From Alphaproteobacteria bacterium (lineage in GTDB: Bacteria; Pseudomonadota; Alphaproteobacteria; Caulobacterales; Aquidulcibacteraceae), in contig JAGWZE010000007.1 in assembly GCA_018969015.1 (NCBI GenBank), positions 51,523-115,522 of the forward strand: a DNA stretch of 64,000 nucleotides, written 5' to 3'. Of the stretch, positions 62,033 to 64,000 are shown piece by piece. The notes under the pieces are model-generated. The model searched no databases. It was not told where the DNA came from and saw only the letters and a list, made by a program, of their open reading frames with translations. Every line of letters begins with the position of its first letter. The stretch's first letter is position 1. Position numbers and translations under genes: made by a program.

Positions 62033-62377
62033 ATGGCCGAGGCCGCACACACCGGGTCCGATGGACGTATGGACCTTTCGGAGCACCGGGCGACCTTCTC
62101 GATGTTCATCAAAGCCACCGAGTGGGGCACGATCCTGATCGTGGCCGGCGTGGCGCTGCTCACGGTGGCGTTCGCCATGGGCCTCGGCTGGTTCGCGGGC
62201 CTGCTCTCCTTCGCGGCCGTCACCATCGGCGCGGGCCTGTTGATGCGTATGAGCGTGGCCTGGTGGGCGACGATCGCCGCCACCCTCGTGCTGCTCGGCA
62301 TCGGCGGCGCCGTCGTCGGTCTTCTCGTGCCGGCCGCGCCGAAGGCCGCGGCGCTCGCCCTCGCGGCGTTCGCCTGA
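62033..62377 (+). CDS. aa3-type cytochrome oxidase subunit IV-like protein
   Basis: 114 aa. MDLSEHRATFSMFIKATEWGTILIVAGVALLTVAFAMG matches the bacterial aa3 oxidase subunit IV motif (H-x-x-T-F/Y-x-x-F, K-x-x-x-W-G-T). Here the domain carries a second and third hydrophobic stretch that extends it beyond the usual 45-50 residues. The preceding 23 residues are soluble. It is joined to pntAA by a TGATG overlap at 62375-62379, as in many alphaproteobacteria, yet no aa3 oxidase genes are adjacent. Confidence 0.8.
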   Translation: MAEAAHTGSDGRMDLSEHRATFSMFIKATEWGTILIVAGVALLTVAFAMGLGWFAGLLSFAAVTIGAGLLMRMSVAWWATIAATLVLLGIGGAVVGLLVPAAPKAAALALAAFA

Positions 62378-63540
62378 TGCGGATCGCGGTCCTCAAAGAG
62401 CGCGCCGCCGGGGAAACCCGGGTCGCGGTGAGCCCCGACAGCGCCAAGAAGATCATCGGTCTCGGCCACGAGGTCGTGATCGAGACGGGCGCAGGCTCGG
62501 CCTCCAGCTTCCCGGACGGGCAGTTCACCGCCGCCGGCGCCAAGATCGTCGGCAGCGCGGCTGAAGCCCTCGCCGGCGCCGATCTGCTCTTGAAGGTCCG
62601 CGCGCCGCAGCCGGACGAACTCGCCTCCCTCCGCAAGGGCGCCGGCGTCGCCGCGCTGCTCAATCCGTACACCGACAAGGCGCTCGTCGACGCGCTGGCC
62701 GGGCAGGGCGTCGCTGCGCTCGCGATGGAGTTCGTGCCGCGCATCACCCGCGCGCAGGCGATGGACGCGCTGTCGTCGCAGTCGAACCTCGCCGGCTATC
62801 GCGCCGTCATCGAAGCCGCCACGCTCTATGGCCGCGGCTTCCCGATGATGATGACCGCCGCCGGCACCGTCGCCGCCGCGAAGTGCTTCATCATGGGCGC
62901 CGGCGTCGCCGGTCTGCAGGCGATCGCAACCGCGCGCCGTCTCGGCGCCGTCGTCACGGCCACGGACGTGCGCCCCGCGGCGAAGGAACAGGTCGCCTCG
63001 CTCGGCGCGAAGTTCATCGCCGTCGAGGACGACGAGTTCAAGCAGGCCGAGACCGCCGCCGGCTACGCCAAGGCGATGTCGGCCGAGTACCAGGCCAAGC
63101 AGGCCGCGCTCGTCGCCGAGCACATCGCCAAGCAGGACGTCGTCATCACCACGGCGCTGATCCCGGGCCGTGCGGCGCCGGTGCTCGTCACCGCCGCGAT
63201 GGTCGCCGCCATGAAGCCCGGCTCCGTCATCGTCGACCTCGCGGCGGCGCAGGGCGGCAACTGCCCGCTCACGAAGCCCGACGAACTCGTGCACACCGAA
63301 AACGGCGTCACGATCGCCGGCTTCACCAACCTGCCGGCGCGCCTGCCGGCGGACTCGTCCTCGCTCTACGCGAAGAACCTGCTCAATCTCCTGCCGCTTC
63401 TCACGGACAAGGAGACGAAAGCCTTCGCCCCGCATTGGGACGACGAGATCATCAAGGGCGCCATGCTCACGCGCGACGGCGCCGTGATCCATCCCACCTT
63501 CGCGCCGCCACCGCCCGCCGCCCCCGCGCCGACGGCCTGA
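62377..63540 (+). CDS. pntAA: NAD(P) transhydrogenase subunit alpha, part 1
   Basis: 387 aa. MRIAVLKERAAGETRVAVSP, GAGVAGLQAIATARRLGAVVTATDVRP (NAD-binding Rossmann motif), SVIVDLAAAQGGNCPLT and ENGVTIAGFTNLPARLPADSSSLYAKNL are standard for the soluble alpha1 domain. With PntAB and PntB it couples proton entry to NADPH formation. It carries no membrane helices, so the partner genes must be elsewhere or beyond the window. A 460-bp gap with repeats follows instead of pntAB. Confidence 0.94.
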   Translation: MRIAVLKERAAGETRVAVSPDSAKKIIGLGHEVVIETGAGSASSFPDGQFTAAGAKIVGSAAEALAGADLLLKVRAPQPDELASLRKGAGVAALLNPYTDKALVDALAGQGVAALAMEFVPRITRAQAMDALSSQSNLAGYRAVIEAATLYGRGFPMMMTAAGTVAAAKCFIMGAGVAGLQAIATARRLGAVVTATDVRPAAKEQVASLGAKFIAVEDDEFKQAETAAGYAKAMSAEYQAKQAALVAEHIAKQDVVITTALIPGRAAPVLVTAAMVAAMKPGSVIVDLAAAQGGNCPLTKPDELVHTENGVTIAGFTNLPARLPADSSSLYAKNLLNLLPLLTDKETKAFAPHWDDEIIKGAMLTRDGAVIHPTFAPPPPAAPAPTA

Positions 63541-63548
63541 TCCGCCGC

Positions 63549-63730
63549 CGTCATCCTGGCCCGCGCAGCGGGCCGGGACCCGGGAGCCACCCACGCTCTC
63601 CGTCATCCTCGCCTCGCACCCCGTGCGAGGCGGGGATAACGTCATCCTGGCCCGCGAGCGGGCCGGGACCAGAGACCACCGCGCCAAACGCCTGGATCCC
63701 CGCCGCGCCTGCGGCGCGTCGAGGATGACG
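63549..63730. repeat. Cluster of TCATCCTGG-type palindromic repeats after pntAA
   Basis: GTCATCCTGG-type copies at about 63550, 63601 (CGTCATCCTC) and 63640, with reverse-oriented GAGGATGACG at 63721-63730. GCCCGC/GCGGGC and GCCTCGCA/TGCGAGGC hairpins lie between. Same family as the repeat at 6947-7041. Confidence 0.75.
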
Positions 63731-64000
63731 CCGCAGACGTGTGGGATAGAAAAAAACTAATCCGCCCCCGGACGATCCCGCCGCATACTCCTCCCGTCGC
63801 TGCGACAGGGCGGTCTAGAACGTCGAGAACGCGCAGCGGATCGGTGAACGGGCTCGGAGAGGGTGACGCCTCGAAGAGTTGCGGTCAGGACCTGAGAAAT
63901 CCCACCTTGAAGTGGGGTCGCCCCCGTGTGGGTGTGCGCGCCTATCTCAAGCCGGGTGAGGGCGAGCTCCGGCCTCGGGTCTCAAGGAGGAATGCGAACG
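63731..64000 (+). other. Unassigned leader region with candidate secondary structure
   Basis: No coding region is supported. Stems CCCAC/GTGGG (near 63900) and GCCGG/CCGGC (near 63945-63972) and an AAGGAGG at 63984-63990 suggest a 5' leader ahead of a gene beyond the window. The ATG at 63992 is only one base from AAGGAGG, too close to be its start. It matches no riboswitch or structured RNA that I can recognise. Confidence 0.35.

Noticed and set aside
60970..63687. 905-codon open frame on the minus strand
   Set aside because: Antisense to the hydrolase, COX IV-like and pntAA genes and running into repeats. Composition is that of a shadow frame.
63992..64000. ATG after AAGGAGG at the right edge as a gene start
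   Set aside because: Only one base separates the site from the ATG. The frame cannot be followed, so no start is claimed.
63731..64000. Known riboswitch or 6S/tmRNA/RNase P RNA in the leader region
   Set aside because: Checked by eye for TPP, glycine, cobalamin, SAM-II and the conserved 6S, tmRNA and RNase P segments; none matches.

Overview
The window is very GC-rich and tightly packed, and reads as the chromosome of an alphaproteobacterium, probably in or near Caulobacterales/Hyphomonadaceae. The grounds are a CpdR-type receiver next to N-formylglutamate amidohydrolase, a complete ccoNOQP-ccoGHIS set, a small aa3-oxidase subunit IV-like protein directly before pntAA, and repeated coupling of genes through ATGA/TGATG junctions. 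Taxonomy is inferred from gene content only. I saw no phage, insertion sequence, CRISPR or defence locus.

Layout. 1-8.7 kb: a cut-off AsmA-like gene with a TetR-type palindrome upstream, typA/bipA, a strong candidate small RNA ending in a perfect terminator (about 3600-3691), N-formylglutamate amidohydrolase divergent from cpdR, then small accessory genes and dispersed palindromic repeats (6947-7278). 8.7-15.9 kb: a thioesterase/acyl-CoA dehydrogenase pair, three successive YceI-domain genes (periplasmic, lipoprotein, and a cytochrome b561-YceI fusion), a Sua5-type tRNA-modification enzyme and a GlcD-type FAD oxidase. 15.8-23.8 kb: one leftward operon for the cbb3 oxidase, ccoN-O-Q-P-G-H-I-S, including the very short ccoQ and ccoS. 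24-26.5 kb: a small membrane protein, tRNA-Val(GAC) and a sugar dehydrogenase-cytochrome c fusion.

26.6-39 kb and 45.3-60.9 kb are two parts of an exopolysaccharide region: an ABC exporter, many glycosyltransferases, a polysaccharide deacetylase, an acyltransferase, an ExoY-like initiating sugar-phosphate transferase, an outer-membrane beta-barrel, a Wzc-type tyrosine kinase/chain-length regulator and an O-antigen-ligase-like membrane protein. Together they would initiate, extend, polymerise and export an acylated or deacetylated polysaccharide. No wza-type export channel or wzx flippase is in the window. Between the two parts (39.1-45.3 kb) lie a DUF2061 gene with a Fur-like box, a TauE/SafE transporter, a thiolase-serine hydrolase-KefF-KefC run and their junctions. 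61-64 kb: an alpha/beta hydrolase, the COX IV-like protein, pntAA, then repeats and an unassigned leader region.

The most unusual feature is at 28.4-36.8 kb. Four neighbouring genes appear to share one ancestral architecture: GT2 glycosyltransferase, helical/beta middle region, NodB deacetylase. One retains the deacetylase catalytic motifs with a decayed GT2. The other three retain GT2 motifs with a decayed NodB domain. I know of no description of such a reciprocally decayed paralogue set. Other points of interest are the sRNA with an anti-Shine-Dalgarno loop, a 44-codon ORF coupled on both sides inside a glycosyltransferase operon, and paired motifs upstream of the polysaccharide export genes.
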